DNA of 64,000 nucleotides, taken from assembly GCA_902786615.1 (NCBI GenBank), contig CADADE010000009.1, positions 4,078 through 68,077 of the forward strand, in the 5' to 3' direction. The translations under genes were made by a program, and so were the position numbers. The notes under the pieces are model-generated. The model was given only the letters and a program-made list of their open reading frames with translations, was not told the origin of the DNA and did no database searches. Within the stretch, counting starts at the first letter, position 1, and each line of letters starts with the position of its first letter. This stretch comes from Oscillospiraceae bacterium (GTDB lineage: Bacteria > Bacillota_A > Clostridia > Oscillospirales > Oscillospiraceae). Shown here one piece after another: positions 23,518 through 32,362 of this stretch.

Positions 23518-24301
23518 ACTCTTTCGGCAGAACATACACAAGCTCCGGGGGGTTGAAAAGCCGCGGGACGCGCTGGCAGTTGGCGAGGCCCCGGCTGATG
23601 ACAAGACGCCCCTCCGTCACGCCGCTTGTGAGCTTCGGCAGCACGCCCTGACCGGGGGCGTAAAGACCCTGCCCGAGTATGCGCACCTGCCCGCCGTGGG
23701 CGTGACCGCTGAGGATGAGCTCGATGGGGCGCTCCCTGAGCCAGCGCGGATAATACTCCGGGTGGTGGCAGAGCAGGATGTGATAGCCCGGCTCAGCGCA
23801 GAAGCCGTCCAGCCACGTCAGTTCCGGCGGCACGTGCTTTTTAACGCCGACCGGGCGCGTCTGCTCGTTCGCCTCCAGAACCGGCAGCCCCGCGTCAAGG
23901 GCGCGGCGGTATTCGCTCACCCGCGCGGACGTGAGTCCGCCGAGCACGAGCCTGCGCCCCGCGATCTCCGCCGTCGTGCAGGCGTTATCCAGCAGCACCG
24001 CGCCGGTATTGCGCAGGAGGGCGGCGTCCTCGTCTGTGAGCAGCCATTCGTGGTTGCCGAGGGACACAAAGCAGGGCGCGATTTCACAGCAGGCGGAAAA
24101 GAAGGGCAGAACCCCGGCTTCACGGATCTTGAGATCCACCTTCGGCAGTCTGCCGAAGAGAAAGTCGCCCGGCACGCAGATGAGCGCCGGGCGATTATCT
24201 TTCAGGGAAGCCAGCACCGCGTCCCAGGGCTTCTCATGCAGGTCGGACGCCAGGGCAATTTTGCACGGGCAGCCCGCGACGGAATAGAAGCTCTCGCGCA
24301 T
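23516..24301 (-). CDS. Calcineurin-like metallophosphoesterase
   Basis: This 261-residue protein has the full metal-site set in order: SDLHEKPW, GDFLFGR, LGNHEW, HHPEYYP and SGHAHGGQ. This matches the YkuE/Cj0846-like group of metallophosphoesterases, some of which act on lipid-linked substrates at the membrane. No signal peptide or helix is obvious. The ATG at 24301 is 12 nt after GGGAGG, which lies inside the end of the upstream glycosyltransferase gene; an ATG at 24313 is possible but overlaps the site. It is the last gene of a three-gene leftward operon with two glycosyltransferases. Confidence 0.85.
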   Translation of the reverse strand: MRESFYSVAGCPCKIALASDLHEKPWDAVLASLKDNRPALICVPGDFLFGRLPKVDLKIREAGVLPFFSACCEIAPCFVSLGNHEWLLTDEDAALLRNTGAVLLDNACTTAEIAGRRLVLGGLTSARVSEYRRALDAGLPVLEANEQTRPVGVKKHVPPELTWLDGFCAEPGYHILLCHHPEYYPRWLRERPIELILSGHAHGGQVRILGQGLYAPGQGVLPKLTSGVTEGRLVISRGLANCQRVPRLFNPPELVYVLPKE

Positions 24302-24305
24302 GGCC

Positions 24306-25265
24306 TCAGTCATCCTCCCAGGTGCGCTCGCTGATGATATAGCGCGGGCGCTGCTTGGTCTCCATATAGATCTTGCCGATGTATTCCGCGATGATGCCGA
24401 GGCAGATGAGCTGCACCCCGCTGACAAAGCAGATGATGCACGTCATGCTGGCCCAGCCTGCGACGCTCCTGCCGCACAGCGCCGTCACCAGCGCCCAGAT
24501 GCAGAAGAGAAAGCTCACGCACGCGATGAACAGGCCGAGGCCGAAGATCAGGCGCAGGGGCTTCACGGAGAGGCTGGTCACCCCGTCCACAGCAAGGCCG
24601 ATCATCTTTTTGAGCGGGTAGTGGCTCTCGCCCGCGATGCGCTCGGCGCGCGAATAGCTCACGGACGTGGACTTGAAGCCCACCAGCGGCACCATGCCGC
24701 GCAGATAGAGGTTGACCTCCTTGAAATTGGCAAACTCCTTGAGCACCCTTGCGCTGATGAGGCGGTAGTCGGCGTGGTTGAAGACCACCTCCGCCCCCAT
24801 CATGGCGAGGAATTTATAAAAGCTCTCGGCGGTGAAGCGCTTGAAGAAGGTGTCCGTCTCCCTGCTGGAGCGCACGCCGTACACCACCTCGCACCCGTCG
24901 AGATAGGCGTCCACCATCTTGTCCATGGCGTTGATGTCGTCCTGCCCGTCGCAGTCGATGGAGATGGTGATGTCGCACTTGTCCCGCGCCTCCATGAGTC
25001 CCGCAAGTACCGCGGCCTGGTGGCCACGGTTGCGGCTCTGGCTGATGCCGATGTAGTGCTCGTCCTGCTCAGACAGCTCCCGGATGATCTCCCAGGTGCG
25101 GTCGCGGCTGCCGTCGTTGACAAAGAGGACGCGGCTGTCCGCCGTGATCTTCCCCGCGGCGGCGAGGCTCAGGAGCTTGTCGCGGAAGAGCGGGGCGGTG
25201 ATGGGCAGCACCTCCTGCTCGTTATAGCAGGGGATGACGATGAATAGTCTCGGTGTTTTGGTCAT
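24306..25265 (-). CDS. GT2-family polyprenyl-phosphate glycosyltransferase (GtrB/DPM-like)
   Basis: This 319-residue protein has a GT-A catalytic domain: FIVIPCYNEQEVLP at the N-terminus, FVNDGSRDRTW, and the DCDGQDD metal motif near residue 104. Two C-terminal membrane helices follow (about 232-255 and 268-290), the DPMS/GtrB architecture. Such enzymes load a sugar on undecaprenyl phosphate on the inner leaflet. It overlaps the upstream GT39-like gene by 4 nt, so the two probably act in sequence: one makes the lipid-linked sugar, the other uses it outside. Confidence 0.9.
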   Translation of the reverse strand: MTKTPRLFIVIPCYNEQEVLPITAPLFRDKLLSLAAAGKITADSRVLFVNDGSRDRTWEIIRELSEQDEHYIGISQSRNRGHQAAVLAGLMEARDKCDITISIDCDGQDDINAMDKMVDAYLDGCEVVYGVRSSRETDTFFKRFTAESFYKFLAMMGAEVVFNHADYRLISARVLKEFANFKEVNLYLRGMVPLVGFKSTSVSYSRAERIAGESHYPLKKMIGLAVDGVTSLSVKPLRLIFGLGLFIACVSFLFCIWALVTALCGRSVAGWASMTCIICFVSGVQLICLGIIAEYIGKIYMETKQRPRYIISERTWEDD

Positions 25266-26683
25266 GACTGACTCCTTTCCTCCTTCGTGAGACCGAGGGC
25301 GGCAAAGATGGCAAGTATCGGGATCAGGGAATAATGGTAGCGGTTGGCGACCTCCACCAGCATGTGGGCCAGCGTGAGGCCCAGGAAAAACAGCGGCAGC
25401 AGCAGACCCGCGCCGAGCGCGCGGCTTATCAGCTGGCGCACAAGGCCTGCCATGCCTGCAAGAAAGAGCGCGTAGTAGAAGATGTTGCAGATCACCATGC
25501 AGGTCTTCACAAAGCCCGGCGAGCGGGTGAAGCGGTAGGTGTAGCCGCCCAGCTCGTCATTGCCCAGAAAGGCGGAGAGCTTGGCCATGAGCAGCTTCGG
25601 GACATCAAGACCCGCAAGACGCTCCTTCACATGGGGGATCATGGCCTGCTGGGCCTCCTCGGCGCTCATGCCCTGCTTGAGATAGCCCGTAAGCAGGTCC
25701 ATGTCCGCGTCGGTGTAGCGCCCCTCGGTCTCCTGGTTGAGACCCACATAGATGTTGTACCAGGGGACGGAGGCGGGCTTCTGCCCCAGGACGCGCTCCA
25801 CATGCTGATCCCAGAGCGTGAGCGAGCCCTTGTACAGTCCCAGCATGGCGACCAGCACCAGAAGCCAGAGACCCCAGGCGCGCGCGCTTCGCCCCTCCGC
25901 GCCCCGCAGAAACACCGCCCAGAGCGTGAGCGCGATGATCAGGATCGCCGCGATGGGGCGGATGATGTTGATGAGCGCGAGCAGCAGCCCCAGCAGCGCA
26001 AGGCCGCCGAGAGATACCCAGCGAACCGGCCCCTCGGCTCCCGGCGCCGGGGCGAGGCGCAGAAAGAGCCAGAAAAAGAGCAGGATCAAAAGCGTGTACC
26101 AAGGCTCGGAGAACACCAGGGAGCCCATCATCATCTTGCACGGGGTAAACGCCCAGAGCAGCGCCGCAAGAAAGGCCTGCTGCTCGGACAAAAGCTCCCG
26201 CCCAATGAGCCACACGAGCGTACAGCTCAGACTCGTGAGCAGGACGTTCACCACCGTCACCGCGAAGACGGATTCCCCGAACAGGCGGATCAGCCCGCTC
26301 AGCATGGTCGCGGTGCCAAGAATGTGCGGGTACATAGCCACATACCAGGCGTCGGGGACCTCCTTCCCGGCGGCGAGGGCGCGGGCCACCTGCCAGTATT
26401 CGTCATAGTCGCTGAAGGGCTCGATCTGCACCAGCAGCACCCACACGATATTCACCGCGAAGCAGAACGCCGCGAGCCAGAGCTCCGGCCGGCGCGGCAG
26501 GGGCAGCGCACAGCGGGCCAGCAGCCAGCTCAGCACGTAGGCCAGCACCGCGCCCAGCAGCAGCGCGCCCAGATACGAATGGGCGGAGGAACCCTGCCAG
26601 ATGACCAGGGCCAGCGTCAGCCCCAGCACCAGCAGCAGGATGCCCAGCATGATCCTTTTGAAAAAGACGGAGGCTTTTTCCAT
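25262..26683 (-). CDS. Multi-pass membrane glycosyltransferase (GT39/ArnT-like)
   Basis: This 473-residue protein has about 11-12 predicted membrane helices. EPFSDYDEYWQVARAL in the first outer loop (about residue 87) is the acidic motif expected of GT-C enzymes such as GT39 and ArnT that take sugar from polyprenyl phosphate. A non-membrane stretch at 300-360 and an HxxY-like end (NRYHYSLIPILAIFA) complete it. GGAG precedes the ATG. The acceptor (teichoic acid, protein or lipid) is unknown. It is the first gene of the operon with GT2 and the metallophosphoesterase. Confidence 0.82.
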   Translation of the reverse strand: MEKASVFFKRIMLGILLLVLGLTLALVIWQGSSAHSYLGALLLGAVLAYVLSWLLARCALPLPRRPELWLAAFCFAVNIVWVLLVQIEPFSDYDEYWQVARALAAGKEVPDAWYVAMYPHILGTATMLSGLIRLFGESVFAVTVVNVLLTSLSCTLVWLIGRELLSEQQAFLAALLWAFTPCKMMMGSLVFSEPWYTLLILLFFWLFLRLAPAPGAEGPVRWVSLGGLALLGLLLALINIIRPIAAILIIALTLWAVFLRGAEGRSARAWGLWLLVLVAMLGLYKGSLTLWDQHVERVLGQKPASVPWYNIYVGLNQETEGRYTDADMDLLTGYLKQGMSAEEAQQAMIPHVKERLAGLDVPKLLMAKLSAFLGNDELGGYTYRFTRSPGFVKTCMVICNIFYYALFLAGMAGLVRQLISRALGAGLLLPLFFLGLTLAHMLVEVANRYHYSLIPILAIFAALGLTKEERSQS

Positions 26684-26733
26684 GATGATCTCCGTTTCCT
26701 GGTTAATATCAGTATTACCGAATGCTTTTCCCC

Positions 26734-26762
26734 ATTATACTATCCCGTGGGGAAAACATCAA
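26734..26762 (-). promoter_or_regulatory. Promoter of the glycosyltransferase operon
   Basis: On the reverse strand TTGATG (26757-26762), 17 nt and TATAAT (26734-26739), about 50 nt before the GT39-like start. Confidence 0.7.
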
Positions 26763-26789
26763 TTCTTTTCTGCGGACAGCGCAGAAAGC

Positions 26790-26809
26790 CCCCGCCCATA
26801 CGAGCGGGG
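26790..26809 (-). terminator. Possible terminator after the symporter gene
   Basis: A 6-bp G+C stem CCCCGC/GCGGGG with an 8-nt loop is followed on the reverse strand by GGGCTTTCTG. It is short, so moderate. Confidence 0.45.
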
Positions 26810-26844
26810 ACTCCCTGTGTATTCGGATGAAGAAAAGATGCGTG

Positions 26845-28086
26845 TCAGCTGTTCTTCTTCGCGGCCATGGCCTTCTGCAGCCAATCCTTGCCGTCGTTGT
26901 AGCGGGAGACGATGAAGGAGGCCACATAGTCGCCGGCGGCGTTGACCATCGTGGCGGGAGGATCGACGAGATCACCGATCGCCTGGGCGATGGGGAAGGC
27001 AACCGCCAGCTGCTCGGGGAAGAAGAGGGAGCAGAGCACCAGCTCGCCGGTGCCGCCGCCGCCCGGAATGCCGGACATGGCAACAGAGGAAACGGTGGCA
27101 ACGATGATGGCGATCAGCGCGTCAGTCGTGGCAAAGTCCTTGCCGAACATGCCGAAGAGGAAGGCGACCTTGATGATGGCGCTCATGCCGGAGCCGTCCA
27201 TGTTCATCGTCGCGCCCATGGGCAGGACGATGTCGGTCACGTCCTTGGAGATGCCGGTCTCCTCGGAGACCTCCATGTTGGTGGGGATGGTGGCGACGGA
27301 GGAGCAGGTGCCGAAGGCGACTGCCGCAGGGCGGAACAGGTGCTGGAACATGACCTTGACGGCACCCTTGCCGCCGCCGAAGCGGGCGTAGAGCGGGAAG
27401 ATCAGGAACATGTAGGCGAAGGAGACAACATAGTAGAGAATGATGGCCCGGGCGTAGCTGGAGACGAAGTCGGCGCCGTGGGCGGAGACGAGAGCGGCGA
27501 AGAAACCGAAGAAGCCGATGGGGGCATAGTAGCTGATGAGCTTGATGACCTTCATGAGGACGCGGTTGAGCTCCTCAAGCAGCTGTGCGACCTTCGTCTG
27601 GGGACCGCCGCACATCTGTACGCCGAAGCCGAAGAAGATGCCCGCGATGATGAGCTGGAGAATGGAGCGGCGGCTCCAGAGCTCAGGAAAGTCGGGCTTG
27701 GTGAAGAAGCCGACGATCATCGCGCCCGCGCTCATCGGCTCGGAGGCGCCCGGCTCGAAGGCGGGCTCGCCGGTGTAGACGGGGATGAAGCGGACCAGAA
27801 CATACATGATCACGGAGGCAATGACGGTGGTGCACATAAAGGTAATGACGGTGGTGCCCATCAGCTTGCCCGCGCGCTTCAGGCTTTTCATGTTGGCAAT
27901 GGCGGAGGAGATGGAGACAAACACGGTCGGCACCACGACGCAGAACATCATGTTGATGAACAGCGTGCCGAGCGGTTCAAGCACTCCTGCGTTGGGCCAT
28001 ACAAAGCCGACGATAATGCCGAGCACGATGCCCACGATCATGGAGAAGAAGAACCAGTTGTTCTTCAGAAAATTGTTGGACTTCAT
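26845..28086 (-). CDS. Dicarboxylate/amino-acid:cation symporter (DAACS family)
   Basis: This 413-residue protein has the GltP/DctA pattern: a hairpin-1 serine stretch reading GTCSSVATIPT, the MGATMNMDGSG substrate/Na+ motif near residue 295, and hairpin-2 SGIPGGGGTGE near 343. It imports a C4-dicarboxylate, glutamate, aspartate or a neutral amino acid, driven by Na+ or H+; the GTCSS and NMDGSG variants do not settle which. AAAGGAG lies 8 nt before the ATG at 28086. It is divergent from an AraC-family gene, with three TTGCAAA repeats between, so that regulator probably controls it. Confidence 0.9.
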   Translation of the reverse strand: MKSNNFLKNNWFFFSMIVGIVLGIIVGFVWPNAGVLEPLGTLFINMMFCVVVPTVFVSISSAIANMKSLKRAGKLMGTTVITFMCTTVIASVIMYVLVRFIPVYTGEPAFEPGASEPMSAGAMIVGFFTKPDFPELWSRRSILQLIIAGIFFGFGVQMCGGPQTKVAQLLEELNRVLMKVIKLISYYAPIGFFGFFAALVSAHGADFVSSYARAIILYYVVSFAYMFLIFPLYARFGGGKGAVKVMFQHLFRPAAVAFGTCSSVATIPTNMEVSEETGISKDVTDIVLPMGATMNMDGSGMSAIIKVAFLFGMFGKDFATTDALIAIIVATVSSVAMSGIPGGGGTGELVLCSLFFPEQLAVAFPIAQAIGDLVDPPATMVNAAGDYVASFIVSRYNDGKDWLQKAMAAKKNS

Positions 28087-28137
28087 TGGGGCAACTCCTT
28101 TCAAGTTCAAGTGACAGTGCTATTATATTCCGAAGCT

Positions 28138-28191
28138 TTGCAAAGTAAATTGCAAACTGTGCTTGAAAGATTGCAAAAACTGCTGTATAAT
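28138..28191 (+). promoter_or_regulatory. Divergent control region with TTGCAAA repeats
   Basis: TTGCAAA occurs three times in direct orientation (28138-28144, 28150-28156, 28171-28177). TTGAAA (28163-28168), 17 nt and TATAAT (28186-28191) form the araC-side promoter. On the reverse strand TATAAT lies near 28120 with a weak -35 box. The repeats are candidate AraC-family binding sites. Confidence 0.6.
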
Positions 28192-28239
28192 CAACGAAGC
28201 AGCGCGCTAAAGCGCGAATGCGTCAGGAGGGGAACACCC

Positions 28240-29082
28240 ATGGCAGGCGATCAGAACATCAACCGCGCGGGTTATCTGTGCGAGAGCTTTCACTATTTTC
28301 ATCTCCGGGACAGTGCCGGACAGGAGCTGGATTTCCATTTTCATGAATTTGACAAGCTGGTGATCCTGCTGTCCGGCAGCGTCGACTATCTGGTGGAGGA
28401 GCAGCGCTACGCCCTTGCGCCCTGGTCGGTGCTGCTGGTGCGCCACCATGCCATCCACAAGGCTGTCATCGACCGCAGCTTGCCCTATGAGCGCATCATT
28501 CTCTATCTCGACCGGCGCTATTTCGAGCGGGTCTTCCCCGGCGCGGGGCTGATGGACTGCTTCGATCAGACCGACCGGCATCGGCGGCACTTGCTGACCG
28601 CCTCGGCGGAGCAGCTTGCCGAGCTGCGCGGGGCCATCGAGGCCTATGAGCGGGCGGCGGGGGATGATCGCCTCGGGGCGCAGACCATGCGCGAGACCCT
28701 GATCATCCAGCTTCTTATTCACATCAACCGTCTGCACGAGGCCGCGCCCGAGCGCACGGAGCCGAACGGCGACCCTAAGATCCGCCAGGTGCTGAGCTAT
28801 ATCAACGAGCATTTCCGGGAGAGCTTCACCGTGGAGACGCTTGCGGAGCGCTTTTATATGAGTCCCTATCATTTTATGCGGCTTTTCAAGGCGCAGACGG
28901 GCAGCACCGTGCACGCCTATGTGCGCCAGAAGCGCCTGATCAACGCGGCCCGCCTGATCCGCGAGGGCGTTCCCGCCTCCCGCGCCGCCGCCGAGAGCGG
29001 CTACGGGGATTACTCCGCCTTTCACCGCGCTTTCAAGGAGAGCTTCGGTGTGAGCCCCGGGAAAATGATGGAGCGCGAGTAA
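28240..29082 (+). CDS. AraC-family transcriptional regulator
   Basis: This 280-residue protein has an N-terminal cupin domain (ELDFHFHEFDKLVILLSGSVDY) for effector sensing. Two C-terminal helix-turn-helix units are present: TVETLAERFYMSPYHFMRLF and VPASRAAAESGYGDYSAFHR, ending FGVSPGKMM. AGGAGGGG precedes the ATG at 28240; the frame is open far upstream but there is no earlier start with a site. It most likely activates the divergent symporter in response to its substrate (inference from position and the TTGCAAA repeats). Confidence 0.93.
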   Translation: MAGDQNINRAGYLCESFHYFHLRDSAGQELDFHFHEFDKLVILLSGSVDYLVEEQRYALAPWSVLLVRHHAIHKAVIDRSLPYERIILYLDRRYFERVFPGAGLMDCFDQTDRHRRHLLTASAEQLAELRGAIEAYERAAGDDRLGAQTMRETLIIQLLIHINRLHEAAPERTEPNGDPKIRQVLSYINEHFRESFTVETLAERFYMSPYHFMRLFKAQTGSTVHAYVRQKRLINAARLIREGVPASRAAAESGYGDYSAFHRAFKESFGVSPGKMMERE

Positions 29083-29089
29083 ACAGAAA

Positions 29090-29113
29090 CTCCCCGGCCA
29101 AGCGGCCGGGGAG
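29090..29113. terminator. Terminator between convergent araC-type gene and aminotransferase
   Basis: A perfect 10-bp stem CTCCCCGGCC/GGCCGGGGAG with an AAGC loop is followed by CGTGTGTTTT. Confidence 0.75.
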
Positions 29114-29132
29114 CGTGTGTTTTATCAGGTTT

Positions 29133-30323
29133 TCAGCGCTTGTTGTATTCCTCGATGGCGACTTTGAGAATGTCGATGGCGCGGGCGATATCCGGGGCGT
29201 TGATGGTATAGGCCAGGCGCACCTCGTTCCGGCCGCGGCCGGGAGTGGCGTAGAAGGGCTCCCCGCAGGCGAAGAGCACGGTCTCGCCGTGGTCGTTGAA
29301 CTCCTTCAGCAGCCAGGTCTGGAACTTGTCCGTATCGTCCACGGGCAGGGCGCACATGACATAGAACGCGCCGCGCGGCAGACCGCAGATCACGCCGGGG
29401 ATCTCCCGGAGCTTTCTGACCATGGTGTCGCGGCGCAGGCGGTACTCGTCGCGCACGGCGTCAAAGTAAGAGGGGTCCATGCCGTAGAGGGCCGCGCAGG
29501 CGATCTGATCCACCGTGGCGGAGGCCAGACGGCACTGGCACCACTTCATGACCTCGGCCATGAAATGCGCGTTCTTGGAGATGACGCAGCCGACGCGCGC
29601 GCCGCAGGCGGAAAAGCGCTTGGACACGGAGTCGATGATGATGACGTTTTCCTCGAAGCCGGGAAACTGCAGGGCGCTGAGGAGCGGCTCGCCCGCGTAG
29701 ACGAATTCCCGGTACACCTCGTCGCAGATGAGGAAGAGATCATGCTCCCTGGCAATGTCCAGCATGAGCTTGAGCTGATCCGGCGTCAGGATGGAGCCGG
29801 TGGGGTTGCCGGGGTTCGTGATGAAGATGGCGCGTGTATGCTCGTTGATGCAGGCCTCCACCCTCGCGCGGTCGGCGTAGAAGTAGTCCTCCTCCACAAA
29901 GGTGGGGATGGGGCGGATGCTGGCTCCCGCCAGGGTGACGGAGGTGGCGTAGTTGGGATAGAAGGGCTCGGGAATGATGATCTCGTCCCCGTCGTCCAGA
30001 ATGGTGGCGAGGGTCATCTGCAGCGCCTCGCTCCCGCCGAAGGTGGGCAGGATCTCCCCGCGCGTGAGCTCCACGCCGATGCGCTGATAATAATGCCGCA
30101 CCGCGTCGACAAAGGCGGGTATGCCGCTCGACGGGGCGTAGGACACGACCTTTTCATTATAGTCCTTCAGAGCCTGATAAAAGGGGGCGGGGGTTTCCAC
30201 GTCCGGCTGACCGATATTCAGATGATAAATCTTGATGCCGCGCGCCTTGACCTCGTCCGCAAGCGGGTTGAACTTGCGCATGGGGGACAGGCCGCAGCGT
30301 TCCATTTTGGAGGATAATTTCAT
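29133..30323 (-). CDS. PLP-dependent aminotransferase, class I/II
   Basis: This 396-residue fold-type I aminotransferase has HLNIGQPDVETP at the N-terminus, ITNPGNPTG near residue 165, the PLP-lysine motif SVSKRFSACGARVG near 232, and the C-terminal arginine region GRNEVRLAYTIN. It is like aspartate/aromatic aminotransferases; the exact substrates cannot be assigned. The ATG at 30323 is 8 nt after GGGAG. It is monocistronic, with its own promoter. Confidence 0.88.
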   Translation of the reverse strand: MKLSSKMERCGLSPMRKFNPLADEVKARGIKIYHLNIGQPDVETPAPFYQALKDYNEKVVSYAPSSGIPAFVDAVRHYYQRIGVELTRGEILPTFGGSEALQMTLATILDDGDEIIIPEPFYPNYATSVTLAGASIRPIPTFVEEDYFYADRARVEACINEHTRAIFITNPGNPTGSILTPDQLKLMLDIAREHDLFLICDEVYREFVYAGEPLLSALQFPGFEENVIIIDSVSKRFSACGARVGCVISKNAHFMAEVMKWCQCRLASATVDQIACAALYGMDPSYFDAVRDEYRLRRDTMVRKLREIPGVICGLPRGAFYVMCALPVDDTDKFQTWLLKEFNDHGETVLFACGEPFYATPGRGRNEVRLAYTINAPDIARAIDILKVAIEEYNKR

Positions 30324-30353
30324 ATTCAACGCTCCCTTGCGTAATTTCTGAAT

Positions 30354-30382
30354 ATTTTAGCACCTTTTCACCGCTTATGCAA
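30354..30382 (-). promoter_or_regulatory. Promoter of the aminotransferase gene
   Basis: On the reverse strand TTGCAT (30377-30382), 17 nt and TAAAAT (30354-30359). Confidence 0.65.
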
Positions 30383-30438
30383 GAGCTGATTCGCGCTTTT
30401 TCTCGCGGCGGCCCGAAAGGAATCCCGGATGCTTTTTG

Positions 30439-30467
30439 TTGCGGTAAAGCAAAGAAAATGATATAAT
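30439..30467 (+). promoter_or_regulatory. Promoter of the Fic-STAS-kinase/MATE operon
   Basis: TTGCGG (30439-30444), 17 nt and TATAAT (30462-30467), followed by a leader of about 70 nt before the ATG at 30542. Confidence 0.7.
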
Positions 30468-30541
30468 GAATCAATATATGGTTCAGGCGCTTTCCCGCAG
30501 CCTGACGCGCTGAAAAGAAACACCGGAGAGAGGATCGCAGC

Positions 30542-32362
30542 ATGAAAAGAGAGACGTACAGGGAGCAGGCGATGGCAAACCTGCATGCCATGTCCAGAAC
30601 CGCAAACGGCACGTTGGACACCTCCGCAAGCGCCGACAAAAAAGACAAATTGGCCGTGTCTGACGGGGAAACAGCGAAGGGTATCGCGCTTCACAATTAT
30701 GAAGACGCGCTGAAGCTCGCGTGGGATAAGCGATACAGGGTCTTTTCCAATCCCGAGGATCTGCGCGCTTTTATTGAAGAACTGGCGTGTCAGGTAAACC
30801 GCGGCCTTCTCAGGGACGGGGTCTTGTACAGGAGCGGGGCCGATTCCGAAAAGTACAGCTATACGCCCGTGGCGAGGCTCGAGACCTCGGCCCGCTGGTT
30901 TTATGAGCGGCTCTTTTCCCTCCTCTGCCGGGAACCCTTCGATGCGGTGGAGGCGGCGGCATGCGCGGAATACTACATCAATGTCACGATCCATCTCTTT
31001 GCCGACGGCTGCGGCAAGTGCGCCATGGTGACAGCCGCCTGGCTTCTCATGCGCGGCGGCCACGCGCTGCCGGCTTATCCGGGGCGGGAGGACTTCTACA
31101 AGGTCTGCCGCCAGCCGAACTCCGTCCCCGTCGGCTCCGAGGAAGACGAAAAGCGCTTTGCCGACTTTCTGCGCTATTACAGGGGCCTGTTCGGGGAAAA
31201 CGCCGCCGAACCGGAGGATCAGGAAGAGCTGACGATGCTCCTGCCGGACAGAATCTTTACCGGCAACGCGGAAAAGATACAGGCCCAGTTTGACACGATC
31301 CGCCGCACGGTTCGGACGAAGACGCTCAGGCTGGACGCGGCACGCCTGGAGAGCATTACCAGCGTGGGGCTTCGGATGCTGCTGCAGCTGGTCGGCGATT
31401 ACGCCTCGGTCACGATGTTCAACGTCACGGAGACGGTTTATGAGACCCTGGACGTCTCGGGCTTTACCTCGCTGATGCGGGTCGACCGCATGCCGAAGCG
31501 CATCGGCATCGACGGCTGCGAGCTCATCGGCAAGGGCCTGAACGGGAGCGTCTACCGCTATTCCCCGGACACGGTGGTGAAGGTCTACCGGGAGGGGACG
31601 CAGATGGACGACGTGCGCCGGGAGAACCAGATGTCGCGCTTCTGCTTCGTCTCCGGCCTGCCGACCGCGATCCCCCTGAATCTCGTCATGGTGGGCGATC
31701 GCCTCGGCGCGATGTATGAGATGCTGGACGCTACGTCTCTGACGCACGAGATCGTGACAAGGCCCGACGAGCGGGAAAAGCTGGTCGATGCGTATATTGC
31801 CTTTATCAAGAAAATCCACGGGATCGTCCCCCAGGCGAAGGATCTGCCGAAGGGCATGACGCTGCCGCGGCATAAGGAGATGTTCCTCGGCTGGGCTTCG
31901 GATCTGGAAGAGGCCCTCGGCCGGGAGACCGTCGACAGGCTGCGCCGGATCATCGGGGAGATCCCAAAGAAAAACACGCTCCTGCACGGCGACCTGCATC
32001 CCTCCAATATCATGGATGTACGCGGTGAGCTGATCCTCATCGACCTCGACGGCATCGGCCTCGGCGATCCGGTCTTTGATCTCGCCAACATCGCGGTGGT
32101 GCTGGACGGCTTCCCGGCCCTTCTCCATAACGACGTGCTGGGCTGGGGGGACCCCGCCCTGCGCGCATGGATCCTGAACAGAACGCTGGAGGGCTACTAT
32201 GCCGGACTTGACGAAGCGGAGCGGGAAGCAAAAAAGCGCCTGATCATGCTCTGCATGCGCACACGGATCGCGCGCTATGCCCTGCGGCATCAGATAGTCG
32301 GCGAGACAGACAGAAAAGAGGCATTGGAAAAGCTGTATGAACTTGTTCATGCGTATCATTGA
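30542..32362 (+). CDS. Three-domain fusion: degenerate Fic, STAS, and aminoglycoside-phosphotransferase-like kinase
   Basis: This 606-residue protein appears to have three parts. Residues about 50-215 look like a Fic domain with the active-site motif degenerate: HLFADGCGKC (His151 onward) against HPFxDGNGR, keeping His, Phe, Asp and Gly but changing Pro, Asn and Arg. Residues about 228-318 look like a STAS domain (LTMLLPDRIFTGNAE, LRLDAARLESITSVGLRMLL). Residues about 325-600 form a kinase with an ELIGKGLNGSVYRYSPDT glycine loop, VVKVYRE lysine, HGDLHPSN catalytic loop (about 482) and IDLDG metal site. It should be cytoplasmic. Its 3' end overlaps the MATE gene. I know no function for this architecture; STAS suggests partner-switch signalling and the kinase may modify a small molecule. 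Confidence 0.75.
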   Translation: MKRETYREQAMANLHAMSRTANGTLDTSASADKKDKLAVSDGETAKGIALHNYEDALKLAWDKRYRVFSNPEDLRAFIEELACQVNRGLLRDGVLYRSGADSEKYSYTPVARLETSARWFYERLFSLLCREPFDAVEAAACAEYYINVTIHLFADGCGKCAMVTAAWLLMRGGHALPAYPGREDFYKVCRQPNSVPVGSEEDEKRFADFLRYYRGLFGENAAEPEDQEELTMLLPDRIFTGNAEKIQAQFDTIRRTVRTKTLRLDAARLESITSVGLRMLLQLVGDYASVTMFNVTETVYETLDVSGFTSLMRVDRMPKRIGIDGCELIGKGLNGSVYRYSPDTVVKVYREGTQMDDVRRENQMSRFCFVSGLPTAIPLNLVMVGDRLGAMYEMLDATSLTHEIVTRPDEREKLVDAYIAFIKKIHGIVPQAKDLPKGMTLPRHKEMFLGWASDLEEALGRETVDRLRRIIGEIPKKNTLLHGDLHPSNIMDVRGELILIDLDGIGLGDPVFDLANIAVVLDGFPALLHNDVLGWGDPALRAWILNRTLEGYYAGLDEAEREAKKRLIMLCMRTRIARYALRHQIVGETDRKEALEKLYELVHAYH

